From Phocoena phocoena (Eukaryota > Chordata > Mammalia > Artiodactyla > Phocoenidae), in NCBI RefSeq assembly GCF_963924675.1, contig NC_089225.1, forward strand, positions 109,196,313 to 109,260,312: 64,000 nt of DNA, in the 5' to 3' direction. Of the stretch, positions 10,396 to 21,243 are shown piece by piece. Every line of letters starts with the position of its first letter. Positions within the stretch are counted from its first letter, which is position 1. The translations under genes and the position numbers were made by a program. Below the pieces are notes generated by a model that ran no database searches, was not told the origin of the DNA, and saw nothing but the letters and a program-made list of their open reading frames with translations.

Positions 10396-11130
10396 CTTAC
10401 CTATATATTTATTTTGCTACCTGAGTTGTTTTTTTAAATGTAAAGTTTCTCTTTATCATAAATGTAATACACACTCACTGTAGCAAATGTGTACAGAAAA
10501 GAAACATACAAAAAAGAAAAACAGGGCTTCCATGGTGGTGCAGTGGTTGAGAGTCCGCCTGCCAATGCAGGGGACACGGGTTCGTGCCCCAGTCCAGGAA
10601 GATCCCACATGCCGCGGAGCGGCTGGGCCCGTGAGCCATGGCCGCTGAGCCTGTGCGTCTGGAGCCTGTGCTCTGCAATGGGAGAGGCCACAACAGTGAG
10701 AGGCCCGTGTACAGCAAAAAAAAAAAAAAGAAAACAAAAACAATCACTTACAATGACCCATAGATAACTAACTACTCCAGCCTTTTATTATATATTTTAA
10801 TATAAATTAAGCAAAGTTATATTATTCATTTTGTTTCACCTTATTTTCTATGATGCTAAAAATTTTTATGAGATCAAAATAATACATTTTATGTTACAAT
10901 AATATTCAGTAATATTATTAAAATCTTTATGAATGTTTTAAATTTCTATATGTAATTCTGCCATATGGGTGTACCATAATTTGCTTAATCATTATGCTAA
11001 TCTTGGACTTTATTTAAAATTTTTTTAACATTAAATACCATATTAGTGTAAATATTTTTTCTTCATAAAGACTTTTTAAATTTAGAAATAGATTCTTATA
11101 TATGTTCTTAAAATATACTTCAAAGAGATG
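10396..11130 (-). repeat. Ancient LINE remnant interrupted by a SINE
   Basis: AT-rich DNA with 'ataaatgtaatacacactca' and, past the SINE, 'gggtgtaccataatttgctt' then 'aatcattatgctaatc' fits the antisense 3' part of an old L1-like LINE. The reading frames are destroyed. Confidence 0.45.
10524..10729 (+). mobile_element. CHR-type SINE, short form
   Basis: The head 'gggcttccatggtggtgcag' carries the A-box, and 'acgggttcgtgcccc' the B-box. The body has the short-form blocks 'gcggagcggctgggcccg' and 'gagccatggccgctgag', ending in a 13-base A run. Flanks share A-rich words ('aaaagaaaaaca'-like), so a target duplication is plausible but not clean. Confidence 0.92.
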
Positions 11131-11139
11131 CTTTAACAT

Positions 11140-11870
11140 TTACTCATTTCATTCCACAAGTATTTATTGAGCACCTATTATGTTTCAGGCACATTGTTGG
11201 CTACTGAAAAAACTTGTGTGTTTATTGTGTGCGGAATATTTGCCAGATACAATGCTAAGGGTGTCTGTATTAGTTTGCTAAGGCTGCCATGACAAATTAC
11301 TACAAATAGGGTGGCTTAAACAACAGAAATTATTCTCTCACAGTTCTGAAGGCTAGAGTCTGAGATCAATGTGTCAGCAGGGCTGTTCTCATTCCAAAAG
11401 ATCTAGGGAAGAATCTTCCTTGTCTCTTCCTAACTTCTGATGGTTGTCAGCAATCCTTGGCATTCCCTGGCCTTGAACCTGTGGAATAGTGACTCTCATC
11501 ACTCCAATCTCTGTCTCCATTGTCACATGACCTTCTTCTCCTTGTGTGTGTCCAAATTTCCCTCTTCTTATAAGGATACCAGTCAATGAGTTAGGACCCA
11601 CCCTAATCCAGTGTGACCTCATCTGAACTTGACTGCACCTGCGAAGACTTTGTTTCCAGATAAGGTCACATTCGCAGATTCCAGGTAGACGTGGATTTCT
11701 GGAGGATGTTATTCAATGCAGTACAGTGTTCCATGAATAATGCTTTCTGATTCTCACAATTGCCCCTTTGGATAAGTATGTCAAACATTCTGAAGTCAGT
11801 TATCTTTTCAAGGGTCGTTCAGAGAGGAAGCTGTGGATTCTAGGTATTCAAAACTGTGGGCTCCAACTCC
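11140..11870 (-). repeat. MIR/L2-type fragment split by an MLT1 insertion
   Basis: Left of the LTR 'caagtatttattgagcacct' and 'gtgtgcggaatatttgccag' are antisense MIR/L2 words. Right of it 'gattctcacaattgcccctt', 'aagggtcgttcagagaggaa' continue the MIR order. The MLT1 (11266-11725) therefore entered a pre-existing copy. Confidence 0.6.
11266..11725 (-). mobile_element. MLT1-type solo LTR (ERVL-MaLR)
   Basis: The element runs from 'tgtattagtttgctaaggct' through 'gggtggcttaaacaacagaa', 'tctcacagttctgaaggct', 'taaggataccagtcaatgag' and 'ataaggtcacattcgcag' to 'gcagtaca'. This is the antisense MLT1 order. Five-base flanks 'gtgtc' (11261) and 'gtgtt' (11726) suit a retroviral-type duplication. 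No internal retroviral sequence remains. Confidence 0.85.
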
Positions 11871-13008
11871 AAGGCTCCCGCCTGCAAACACCAGCCATGC
11901 TGCTGGAGGGCTGTTTGTACCAGAGACCAACAGTCTAGGAGAAGGAGCAAAAGCGAAGGGCTTTCCCATCAAGAGGCTAGTGATTCCCCAGCCCTGTGAG
12001 TTACAATGACCTCACTCCTTATTTTTCTCCTTCAGGAAAGGTGGAGGAGCCAGGGACTGAGGAGAGAAGAGAAGGGCACTGAACAGGGATCCCTTGGAGC
12101 TCCAGGAGGAAAAGCCAGGAGTGGCCCTGGCAGTGCTTCAGGAGTCACTATAGCTACAGTCAGAATCTGGCTGTGGTGTTCTGGGGCAGGTAGGTCATCG
12201 AGTGTTTCTGAGAGGTGCGGATGCTAATGGGAACAGAAGGAGAAGCTTTCAGCCAATGAGACATCATTTTCCTAATGAATTTTGCATCCCCCTGATGAGG
12301 ACACATGGGTTGGCTCAAAAATAGCATCAGTGGAGCCTCTCTTAACTTCATCATTTCCACTCTCACATCCTGAATGAGCACCTCTAAATTTGGAACTGAC
12401 AAAAGCCTGCCAAAAGATTTCCTTTCAGAAAATAATGGGCTTAATGGGCCTTTTGACGAATGGCTGAGGTTTCATTTTCTGCTGCCCCCGAGTTTGAACT
12501 ATTTTTCCTTTTTTTTAAAGGAGGTGCTGTGTACACCTTTGTTTCCAATAATTGGATCTGAGTGGAAGGGAAAAGTCTCTGTGGAATGAGTTTCCTGTGA
12601 AACCAGATTTCAACCTTCTAAAATGAAATATTAGTGGGACGGTGTCTGGTTTAAAGAGTCTAATTGTGAGAAGACAGTCTTCCACTGACTGTCCTCAAAA
12701 AGGTGGGAAGCTAGCTCGTGGGGGCATGAGGAGTGAGCTCCACATCTCAGAGGGGCGAGCTCGTTGGTCCTTGGCTTCTTCCAGCAGCTCTGGATGCTGC
12801 TTCTCTGGGATTGAGGCACAGGACATTTCAGATCTTGCTTCCTTAGAAACATGTTTGTGCCATTTCTATCTTGTTTTGTTCATTTTTTAGCAAGAAAGAA
12901 GAAAACTCCCTGTGAGTAGAGTGTGGTGGACTTTTCAGTTAAAACACTGAATGAAGCACATGCATTTAACATGTCTCCTCCTCCTTCCTCCATCCCCAAT
13001 TTTAAATC
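11871..13008. other. Low-repeat stretch with one exon-like segment
   Basis: No known repeat is recognised. Small frames on both strands (71-82 codons) lack motifs. A segment bounded by good splice-like signals is listed separately at 12036-12189. Confidence 0.45.
12036..12189 (+). other. Candidate exon-like segment, unproven
   Basis: A pyrimidine tract 'ctccttatttttctccttcag' -like acceptor ends at 12035, with a possible branch word 'aatgac' about 25 bases upstream. A 'cag/gtaggt' donor follows at 12189/12190. One plus-strand frame stays open across all 154 bp (73 codons in total, 12006-12227). The translation is low-complexity Gly/Ser/Arg and matches no family I know. It could be a non-coding RNA exon or a chance arrangement. 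Confidence 0.2.
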
Positions 13009-13022
13009 AAGAAAATAATCCA

Positions 13023-13346
13023 GGGATTCCCTGGTGGTGCAGTGGTTAAGAATCCGCCTGCCAATGCAGGGGACACGGGTTCGAGCCCTTGTCCGGGAAG
13101 ATCCCACATGTTGCGGAGCAACTAAGCCCGTGTGCCACAACTACTGAGCCCACGTGCCACAACTACTGAAGCCTGCGTGTCTAGAGCCCGTGCTCCACAA
13201 CAAGAGAAGCCAGGACAGCGAGAAGCCTGCGCACCGCAATGAAGAGTAGCCCCCGCTTGCCGCAACTAGAGAAAGCCCATGCGCAGCAACGACGACCCAA
13301 CACAGCCAAAAATAAAAACAAACAAATAAATAAATACTTTTTTTAA
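13023..13346 (+). mobile_element. CHR-type SINE, long form
   Basis: This is full length, with A-box 'gtggtgcagtgg', B-box 'gggttcgagccc' (about 13077) and the long body with repeated 'ccacaactactgagccc' units, ending in 'aaataaataaatac'. A perfect 14-bp duplication 'aagaaaataatcca' flanks it at 13009-13022 and 13347-13360. Internal Pol III promoter boxes are near consensus. Confidence 0.96.
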
Positions 13347-13360
13347 AAGAAAATAATCCA

Positions 13361-14630
13361 AAAGAGAAGAAAATGCCTTAGCACCAGAAACCAGGAATTG
13401 TGAATTTCAAAATAATGCCAGAAACTTCATGGGATCTCTGCAAAATGTCACGCGATGGAAACCAGATGGAGGGGATGGGACAGGTTGCTGGGCTTGTGGG
13501 CCCCACCGTTGTTGGGAAGGCAATGGCAGGGCTCCATCTAACCCTATGGCTCATGCTGCAGAGAAGAGACACAAGGACAGGGACATGGGCAGTGATGGGG
13601 AGCCACCCTCCCTCCTGGCGAGTGTCCTGGAACAGGCAGTCCAGCTCCAGAGCAGATGGCTACTGGAGGCTCTCATCAAAACAGTGTCTCCAGGTGCAGG
13701 CAGGGACACCCCGACACTATGGATGCTGTCACCTCCAGCTGCTATCAAGAGGCTTCATGGCAGCTGCAGAAGTGGGCAGTGACCTGCCTTCCTCAGCAAA
13801 GAAAGTCTTTGGTGCAGCCATGAAGCTCCCATAGGTAATGCAACCTCTGACCTATATAAAAAGCACCGTAAGTCATGGCTCTCCTTTCTCCCTTATCTGG
13901 GCTTAGACACTTCCAGCAGAGTGTCCTGCACAGTGTGTCCTCCTCTCTTCCAGAAGCCACTCCACTACCCGTGCTCGCAAATATACTCAGAACTCCCTGC
14001 GTGATAAGCAAGCTGAGATATACAACTGGACATTTGCAAGGAGATGCTGATTCCAAAAGGGATCAATCTAGGGACTCAGAGCAAACACCCTCTTCATCGT
14101 GATGCCTAATTCTTGGGTGTGAAATGGGCTTCTTGAACCAGAAAGAAAGCTTTGGAGATTCCCTAAGTTGCGTTCTCAGTGGATATTGTGTCTGTGAATA
14201 GAATGGTATGAGAACAGGAGAGAACGTTTTCTGATGAAAAGTACAACCGCTGAATTCAAAGAAAAAAATCATTGGAAGTGCGGAAGTTTAGATCAGAGCC
14301 TCCAAAATTCTCAGAGGAAAAGTCTGCAGAGATTAATAAGAAAAGCAAAATTAACTAGATAAATGAATAAGTGAACAATATATAGAGATAAATAGAGGAC
14401 TTGGAGGGCAAATTCAGGAGATTCAAAATATCTATCATCAGAATGGAAATAGCAACAAAGGTCAGAGACATAATAAAAAGATTTCCCTGTAATAGATGAC
14501 GTTTCACTCATAATTTTAAAGTCTTTTCCATAAATACGGTTCTGACTTCTCTTACATTCATAACCTTCTCTATTTGGGCTTCCTCTCCTTTTTTTCTTGA
14601 TTAGCCTTTTTAAAGGGTGGCTACTTTCAG
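13361..14630. other. Unassigned sequence, overlapping open frames only
   Basis: Two overlapping plus-strand frames (144 codons at 13400-13834, 117 codons at 13429-13782) cover GC-richer DNA. Neither translation shows a domain or a credible start context. A 131-codon minus frame (14311-14706) is also motif-free. I see no splice or poly(A) structure and do not call a gene. Confidence 0.45.
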
Positions 14631-14634
14631 GATT

Positions 14635-14790
14635 TCCTGAAGTTGCCCATTTATAAGAATCAGCTGGAGTGCTTGATAAAATACGGATTTCAGGGTCTTT
14701 CCTCAAATGCTCAGGACTTGACTTTGAGGATGTAGGGGGACCTGGACATTTAATTTTATGCAGCCCAAGGCGTTATCTTAAGATCATCTA
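14635..14790 (+). repeat. MER5-type hAT fragment
   Basis: 'agaatcagctggagtgcttg', 'ataaaatacggatttcaggg' and later 'ggacatttaattttatgcag' follow the MER5-like order (cagaatcacctggaggg... type). The terminal repeats are lost. Confidence 0.45.
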
Positions 14791-14829
14791 AGTTTGGGTA
14801 ACTTGAATATTGCCACGCCCTTTTCAAAT

Positions 14830-15140
14830 AACTAATTTTTGATTTATTTAACACTTTTACTGTTTTCGTAATTCAGATATTTCTGGTTTTGTCTTCATTG
14901 TTTCTTCCCTCAGAGTTTTGCTTCCCCCCCCCTCCTTTTCTAGATTTTTAAGATAAATCCTTAGTTTATTGATATTTTTCTTTTTTTTCTCAAATTATAT
15001 GTTTTTTGGTTAACAGTGTTTGCATGGGTATTATTTTCTAAATAGGTTGCAACTACAAGTTGATCCTTTTATTACACAAAGCATCATTTACATTTTTTTC
15101 ACTTGGTTTTTGTTTAACTTCTAAAGTTTTTCTAAAATTT
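14830..15140 (-). repeat. Diverged L1 ORF2 remnant
   Basis: The T-rich stretch with 'tagatttttaagataaatcc', 'ttagtttattgatatttttc' matches the antisense L1 ORF2 stretch of the same order. It also contains an 8-C run near 14930. Highly decayed. Confidence 0.4.
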
Positions 15141-15308
15141 CATTCCCAGTAAAGACCTTCAGTTCTATAACCAATTAGAAGAAATATAGTCAACTGACAT
15201 CTAATCAAAATTATAAAGTTATTAGGATAAGAGTATAAAGCTGTAGATAAAAGAGACGTTGCTAAATAGAAAAAATAGAATTAATTATTAGAATCCATCA
15301 ATTTAGAG

Positions 15309-15489
15309 CAGGATTTCTTAACCTTGACATTACTGACAATCTGGATGAGATAATTCTCTGTGGTGAGGCTGTCCTGCGCTTGTAGGAGGGTCAGCAGTAT
15401 CCCTGGCCTCCACCCACCGGACATCGGTGTTAATATCAACCCCGAAAGCTGTCTTACAGAGGTAAAAACACCCCAGGTGAAAACCACTG
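15309..15489 (+). mobile_element. Non-autonomous hAT element with 8-bp duplication
   Basis: It opens with 'caggatttcttaaccttgac' and closes with 'gtgaaaaccactg', imperfect terminal repeats of the CAG...CTG hAT type. The interior 'gaggctgtcctgcgcttgta', 'gcagtatccctggcctccac' fits a common mammalian family. Flanks 'atttagag' (15301-15308) and 'agttagag' (15490-15497) match at 7 of 8 bases, as expected for hAT. Confidence 0.78.
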
Positions 15490-15497
15490 AGTTAGAG

Positions 15498-15848
15498 AAA
15501 ATGACTTTTGTCTTTGCTGGAGGATGAATTTGGACACTTGCAGGTCTTAAACCCACCACCCTTTTCCCTTTCAAAATCCTTTCTCCAGCACAGGCTCACT
15601 CCCCTGGGCTTTAGAGGGGAGTGGAGACCAAGAAGGAGGTTGCTTTGAAAATCACACAGTAATGTGCTTTAATCAATTTATTAATTCTTTTTCTGTCTAG
15701 GAGAGCTCATAGCACCTTTTTCTCTCCATCCTTGGCAACAGGGCCCTAAGCCAATATTATTAAAATACCAACAAAATTAGCTGGAACAATTCCCATAAGA
15801 CAATTATACAGCAGGTCCGTAATGCATGATAATAGGTTCTCCAAAGTA
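15498..15848. other. Unassigned sequence, no gene seen
   Basis: No repeat core or protein-like frame is recognised between the hAT element and the MIR fragment. Confidence 0.4.
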
Positions 15849-16395
15849 TTTATTTTACATCACTGAATGGTGGGCATTTTTAAAATTAATTTCTTAATGG
15901 AATATTTCTTTTCTTTTAATTTATTATTTATTTTTTATACAATTTTGAAAGGTTACTTTCCATTTACAGTTGTTACAAAATATTGGCTATATTCTTTGTG
16001 TTGTGCAATAAATACCTCCTTGAACCTGTCTTACACACAATAGTCTGTATCTCCTACTCCGCCACCCCTATATTGCCACCCACCCCCCACAACTGGTAAT
16101 CATTATTTCACTTAGCATAATGCCCTCCAGGTCTATCCATGTTGCTACAAATGGCAAAATTTCATTCTTTTTTTATGGCTGAGTAGTATTCCATTGTAAA
16201 AATATGCCACATCTTCTTTATCCATTCATCTTTTGAAGGACACTGAATGGTGGGCATTTTAATCTCTCTTTTGTAGTCAATAAATTGAGGCTCCAGGAGA
16301 TTTAATAAATGGCCCAAAGTAATGTAAGTACCTAAGAGGTGGCAGACTGGAGATAGGACCTCAGGGTGGCCTGCTTCCCACGTGAATGATCTGAT
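15849..16395 (-). repeat. MIR-like fragment split by an L1
   Basis: Right of the L1 'gtcaataaattgaggctcca', 'aatggcccaaagtaatgtaa' and 'gtggcagactggagatagga' follow the antisense MIR order. The left part is only about 30 bp long. The L1 at 15881-16240 splits it. Confidence 0.5.
15881..16240 (-). mobile_element. 5'-truncated L1 with a 20-bp target duplication
   Basis: Antisense L1 words 'tcacttagcataatgccctc', 'aggtctatccatgttgctac' and 'tatggctgagtagtattcca' run to the right end. The left end is A/T-rich tail DNA. The 20-base word beginning 'cactgaatgg' is repeated exactly at 15861-15880 and 16241-16260. Confidence 0.8.
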
Positions 16396-16929
16396 TTCTT
16401 AGTTAAGATGGAAGTCTGTTAAGTGTGTGTTATTTGCCCCTCCCCCAGTTCTTATAAAATTACCCTTAAAGTTCATAAAACTACACTGCTTTTTCATTTT
16501 ATTTCACAAAGTTTATATTCTGTTGTACAAAAGATAAGAAAACAAGGAAAGTCAGAAAATGTTCATGCTATTTGATCCACTCGTTCTGCTGATGACAATT
16601 TATCCTAATGAAATGCAAGTAAAGCTATTTTGCAACAAAATGTTTACCATAGTGTTATGTATAACAGTAAAACCTTTAGAAAAATACAAATGTCTGAGAT
16701 AAGGTAATGAGTTACTAACTCTGAAACAGCCACACAATGGATTCTTATAAAAATATTTAAAATTATACTTATGAAGCTATTTCACTAGCTTTTTTGTTTT
16801 AAGATAGATTTAATTGTAAAATTAAAATAACAGTACAAAAAGTACAAACGTGAAAATAAAAATTCTCTAACTATTCCAACACTTAATACAGCAGTCATTA
16901 GGGCTATTGATAAATTTTCTGACTTCTCT
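16396..16929. other. AT-rich unassigned sequence
   Basis: Poor in CpG and rich in A/T, with no frame above 60 codons. Words near 16800-16880 vaguely recall old LINE 3' DNA but are not callable. Confidence 0.4.
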
Positions 16930-17100
16930 CATTCTAGAGGTAGTAGGATTGAACTTGCCTGCCCACCTTAAATTAGATGCGGTCATGTGACTCACTTTGG
17001 CCAATGAAAGGTGAGCAGCCATGAGCTCGCTCGTTTCCCAGCACCTTTGTCACGCTGCGTTTAACCAGTCGACCATCTGCGATCTGGTAGCAGGTAAGTA
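16930..17100. repeat. Unnamed mammalian interspersed repeat
   Basis: 'gtcatgtgactcactttggc' and 'caatgaaaggtgagcagcc' match the core seen in copies at 0.94 kb and 37.2 kb. Family not named. Confidence 0.45.
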
Positions 17101-17104
17101 TTTC

Positions 17105-17600
17105 CCTTTTTTTCTTGCCTTTCTTTGATTAGTGAAGTTGAACCACTTCAGGCTGAAAGTCTGTAGTTATCCTTTGGTGACTCGCCAAGTCATCGAACTA
17201 ATTTTTATTGTCAGCATTCTTTGCATCTTGACCCGTTTGCTGTCGGATAGGTTGCAAACATTTGATCTTTCTGTCATTTTTTCTTTCGACTTTGTTCATG
17301 ATTTCTTCACCAAGTGGCTAATGTTTATATATTCAGACTGTATTCTTTATTTAAAGGTTTTGGTCTTATGACATTCTTAGAAAATGCTTCCCCACTTCAA
17401 AATTATGAATATTCACCTAAAGCTGTATTCTAGTGCTTTGATGCTTTTATTTTTAATACTTAATTTTTGTATAATCTAGAATTTACTTTGAATTAAGGAG
17501 AGAATTCTAGTGATCGAGTTTTCTTTTCTCTTTCAACTGGTTAATGTATTGTCCCAATGTCATTTATTAAGCCCTCTCTCTCATCCCCATTGACTTAAAA
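17105..17600 (-). repeat. Diverged L1 ORF2 remnant
   Basis: The order 'gcttccccacttcaaaatta', 'aatctagaatttactttgaa', 'caactggttaatgtattgtcc', 'atgtcatttattaagcc' fits antisense L1 ORF2 near its 3' half. A 79-codon plus frame (17132-17371) is a by-product. Confidence 0.45.
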
Positions 17601-18529
17601 TTATGCAGAGTATTTGATGACACGGGAACATGCTTTTCACGATGCCACGTGTAAAGATCCAAGTGAAACAGAGTTGTAACTGACAAGGTGCCCCCTACCT
17701 CAAACAAATGTGTTTATAGAAAAGTTTTGGAAGGAATTATATAATGCTATTTTGGGGAGAGTATTTTACTTTAATATTTTGGATTATCTGGATCTAGAGG
17801 TCAATTTAGTTTTAAGGACCTTCTGTGTACGTGGATCATATCACATTCCTATGTTGAAACCGATGTAAAAGGAAGACATAACTTGTCTTCCCATTTTTGG
17901 TTTTGCTAAATCCTATAAAGGAAGCCATCCTATTCCAACACTACTTATCAAGGTGGTCTTAAAGGTAGTCCCATTCCTCTTTGAGTCTGCCTTTTCTATC
18001 TTAAGGATATAGAGCCTCTCAATTTTGCAGTCTTGTAATTTCAGGCAATGGTTATACAAAGTCAAAGTGAATTATAGCACAATTCAAATCCAATGACCTC
18101 ATATGCAGTTGATTGCTTTTAAGACTTGCACGTGCTGTGTTGACTCCACTATGGTACTTTGGGTCATTGACAATGGAGGTACATTGGTTATAAGTTAGGA
18201 TGAGCTGGATTTGGAAAACGGAGTGTTTTTATATCATAATGGTAACTTTTACAGGCTTAGATTATTAATTAGTTTAAATATTACTTCATTCTTTCATTAT
18301 CTAGGTGTCTTTGAACTTATACTTTGCCTCATTTTTCTTATTTATGACACACTGATGGAATAATTTATCAGGCTGTTGTCAGGTTAGGATAGTAGAGATT
18401 TAAAAGGCTACTACAGTCCTTGTAACATAGAAAGTACACGAAAGCATTAGTTCCCTGGCTGTTTTTCCAGTTGACCTCACGTACTAAAATAATACACCAC
18501 TAGCAAAACACTCATTCTTAGTAAAATTC
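17601..18529. other. Unassigned sequence, no gene seen
   Basis: AT-rich DNA without recognised repeats, RNA folds or frames above 60 codons. Confidence 0.45.
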
Positions 18530-18700
18530 AATTCAGTAATCACTTACTGAACACATACACTAAGGAATGATAGGCATTGAAGCAGATACAGAGATGTATG
18601 GGCTACATCTTTTTCCCTTAATGAGGTTTGCAGTCAAATGAGTAAGGGAGACAAGAGCAGAAACAACCCTAATAGAGCGCGTAACTGTAAATATGCCTCT
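18530..18700 (-). repeat. L2-type LINE 3' fragment
   Basis: 'cagtaatcacttactgaaca', 'gataggcattgaagcagata' and 'tttgcagtcaaatgagtaag' follow the antisense L2 3' order, diverged. Confidence 0.5.
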
Positions 18701-18825
18701 TTACCTATAATAACAGTGACAGTTTTAGACTGACCTTTCCAGCCTTCCCATCTGATATTCATTATTATACACCACTGTCATTTGGTGGCAGCTGGTTGGA
18801 ATTACGGATGCAGTTTGTGGCCATG

Positions 18826-18899
18826 GAACTCAGAGGGCAGTGCTAACCAGGGTCGTGGTCTCGTTAGCACAGAGCTCTAACCAGCTGAGCTCATCAGCC
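18826..18899 (-). pseudogene. tRNA-like relic (5' half recognisable)
   Basis: Read on the minus strand, the segment opens 'ggctgatgagctcagctgg' then 'ttagagc'. The D-arm stem 'gctc'/'gagc' is perfect and the A-box matches the tRNA consensus. The following stretch has tRNA spacing, but the anticodon stem, B-box ('ggttagcactg') and acceptor stem are broken. It is either a tRNA pseudogene or the head of an unrecognised tRNA-derived SINE; it is not a functional tRNA. Confidence 0.4.
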
Positions 18900-19029
18900 A
18901 GAACGTACAAATTTGCCCAGGAAAATGGTACTGATGATAATCCTGGAAATAAAAGAATATTTATTAAAAGGAGAGAATCAATAATGATTCCATAAAGGAC
19001 TGTTTCAAAATCCGATTCAATGAATAATT

Positions 19030-19200
19030 AAGTTATATATTTTACATGTAAGGCACTGTGTTTCGGTATGAGGGAGATCGTACAGTGAATAAATCAGGGA
19101 AGACGCAGTCTTACCCTCAAGAAACTGACAGACTAATTGCGGGGAAATAGCCTTGAGGGCAACTAAAACAGAATAGGCCAAGGGCCTTGGGGAAAGTGCT
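19030..19200 (-). repeat. L2-type LINE 3' fragment
   Basis: 'tgtaaggcactgtgtttcgg', 'acagtgaataaatcagggaa' and 'tcttaccctcaagaaactga' are the antisense L2 3' words in order. Confidence 0.55.
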
Positions 19201-19439
19201 GGGCTGTGCGGTCTGAAGGAGAGAGAATAGATTTGGTTGAATGGGTTAACGGAGATGTCAGGGCGATGGGGCATTTGAAACAGACCTTGAATCAGGACCA
19301 TGTGAATACTCTCAAAACATTGCATATGCCTTATAGTTTATTTATTCAATTTTGCTTACATTTTCTTGATTTTCTGAAACTATTTAAAAAATTAACCAAG
19401 TGGCACAAATTACATTACCATAAAATGCAAACACAGAGG

Positions 19440-20350
19440 TGAGTATGAAAGTCTCCTTCACTATGGCTCTCATTTCAACTCCTTTCTCCAGATATTACAA
19501 ATGTGTATTATTCAGAATGTTTTCTATGTGTTTATTTACATATATTTGTGCTTATGTAAATATTTGGGAAAACACTGACTTATACTATGTACAAAATTGT
19601 TCAGCCCTCGGCTTTTTAAAAAATTTAACAATATGTTTTGTCTTTTCCCATGTCAGTTCTTATAAATCTATCTCCTTTTTCGTAGCTGACTGGTTGTTTC
19701 TAGACCCATGCTGTCCACTATGGTATCCACTAGTCACTTGGGCTCTATTTCTATTTAAATTTAAGATAATTAAATTAAATTAAATTTAAAATTCAGTTCC
19801 TCAGTCGCGCTTACCACATTTCAAGCGCTTAGCGACCACAAGGATACCGTGCTGGACAGAGCAAATACAGAACATTTCCATCATTGCTAAAAAACTCTAT
19901 TGCGTGGAACTACGCCATGCTACGAATGCACCAGCGTTTACTTATTCACTCTCTGTTGAAGAACACTTAGGGTCTTTCCCACTTTTCACTATAATAAAAA
20001 TGCTGCAGTGAACACCTTTGAACACCCATCTTTTGTGTACATGGGGGAGGGTTTGTGTGGAATAGATTTCTAGAATAGAAACATCATGGTTGCATTGCAA
20101 GCACACTTGAATTTGGATAGATAGTGCCAAATTTTCTCTTAAAAGGTTGCACCAGTTATATCACTTTAGAGCCCACCTGAATGCTCATTTTTCAACTGCT
20201 TACCAGCCCTGGAGATTAAAAATCTCTACAATTTTGCCACCCTGATGGACAAAAAAAAAAAATCCTGCTATCTTTTTAATTTGAATTTTTTAATTTCTTA
20301 GTGACATTGGGCATTTAAATATAATTTTTAATTACCTAAAGAAAAGCATG
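19440..20350 (-). repeat. Old L1 remnant split by a hAT element
   Basis: Past the insert 'tcactataataaaaatgctg', 'cagtgaacacctttgaacac' and 'agtgacattgggcatttaaa' match antisense L1 ORF2 and 3' regions. Left of the insert 'ttcccatgtcagttcttata' fits the same LINE. Frames are broken. Confidence 0.5.
19706..19915. mobile_element. hAT-type non-autonomous element
   Basis: 'catgctgtccactatggtat', 'ccactagtcacttgggct', 'aaaattcagttcctcagtcg', 'cacatttcaagcgctta' and 'aacatttccatcattgc' form a familiar family with internal inverted symmetry (gctgtcca...tggacag). The interior holds an AAATT-type run. Ends are worn. Confidence 0.7.
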
Positions 20351-21230
20351 AGTATATTTTTATTGTAAAACATTACAATTTCTTACCTGTCTGGTTAACG
20401 GTGGTCCAGAAAATAATTTATCTCTACTGACAAAGGTCACAGATGTCCTGAACTGAACAAATCATAGGATGAGAAATGTGAACAGCCAATGAGCACAAGA
20501 AAAATATAATTTTCTACTTGTACCAGTAGAAATGCAAAGTAAAATAAAATGGAAAGAAATGAAAAGTAAAGTATATGTATTATATTATATTACATTACAT
20601 TATATTATTTTATATTATATTATATTAAGTTTTCTTGGCTGTAATTGTTCCAGGCACTAAACAACAAGCACATTTGGAGTTCAGTATAAAATATTAAATA
20701 ATATTGATGAATTCTATGAATCAGTACTGCAACTAGAATAGTCTTACAACATGTTACTTTGGTTAGTTGGTTTTTCTTGCGGGGGAGGCAGGGATGGAAA
20801 GAACATGTTAGTTTCAGCCTATCAGCAATACTTCTTGCCAAAGATTAGACTGAAAAAACTGAGCTGAGAGCAGCAGGCAGAGAATCGATTGACAGGCAAC
20901 AGGGCAAACAATCCGTTGTTGCTAAGAAACGCCATCCTTAAAAGAGTAGCAACTCACTCACCCACCATGTGAAAGCTGAGTCCAGACCTGCACCACAGAG
21001 CCTGCTTCACGTGGAAGGAATCAGCTAGTAGTGGTCCATGGAGGCAGGCAGAAGCCGGAAGTAAAGATTCTGCAGCAAAGGTGTATAAGAGGAATACATA
21101 AAAACCGACCTTGGAAACCTGTTGAATAAAATCTGTATAATTCATAGACTGTCTAAAGATGAAGCTACCTGTCGTCTTTAAGCCACACCCACTAGAAACA
21201 CTGAGTTTCCTGAGGTAACTGTGCAGCCTT
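20351..21230. other. Unassigned sequence, possible X-box word
   Basis: No gene is seen. 'gttgctaagaaac' near 20917 resembles an RFX-type X-box half-palindrome, which may be chance. The AT-pentamer run at 20571-20628 is listed separately. Confidence 0.35.
20571..20628. repeat. (ATTAT)n-like microsatellite
   Basis: Imperfect 'tatat'/'ttata' pentamers with 'tacat' interruptions over about 58 bp. Confidence 0.85.
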
Positions 21231-21243
21231 GATTAAGCCGTAA

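Noticed and set aside
13400..13834. 144-codon plus frame as a gene
   Set aside because: A second frame over the same DNA is also open, and neither shows conserved protein features. Kept only as unassigned sequence.
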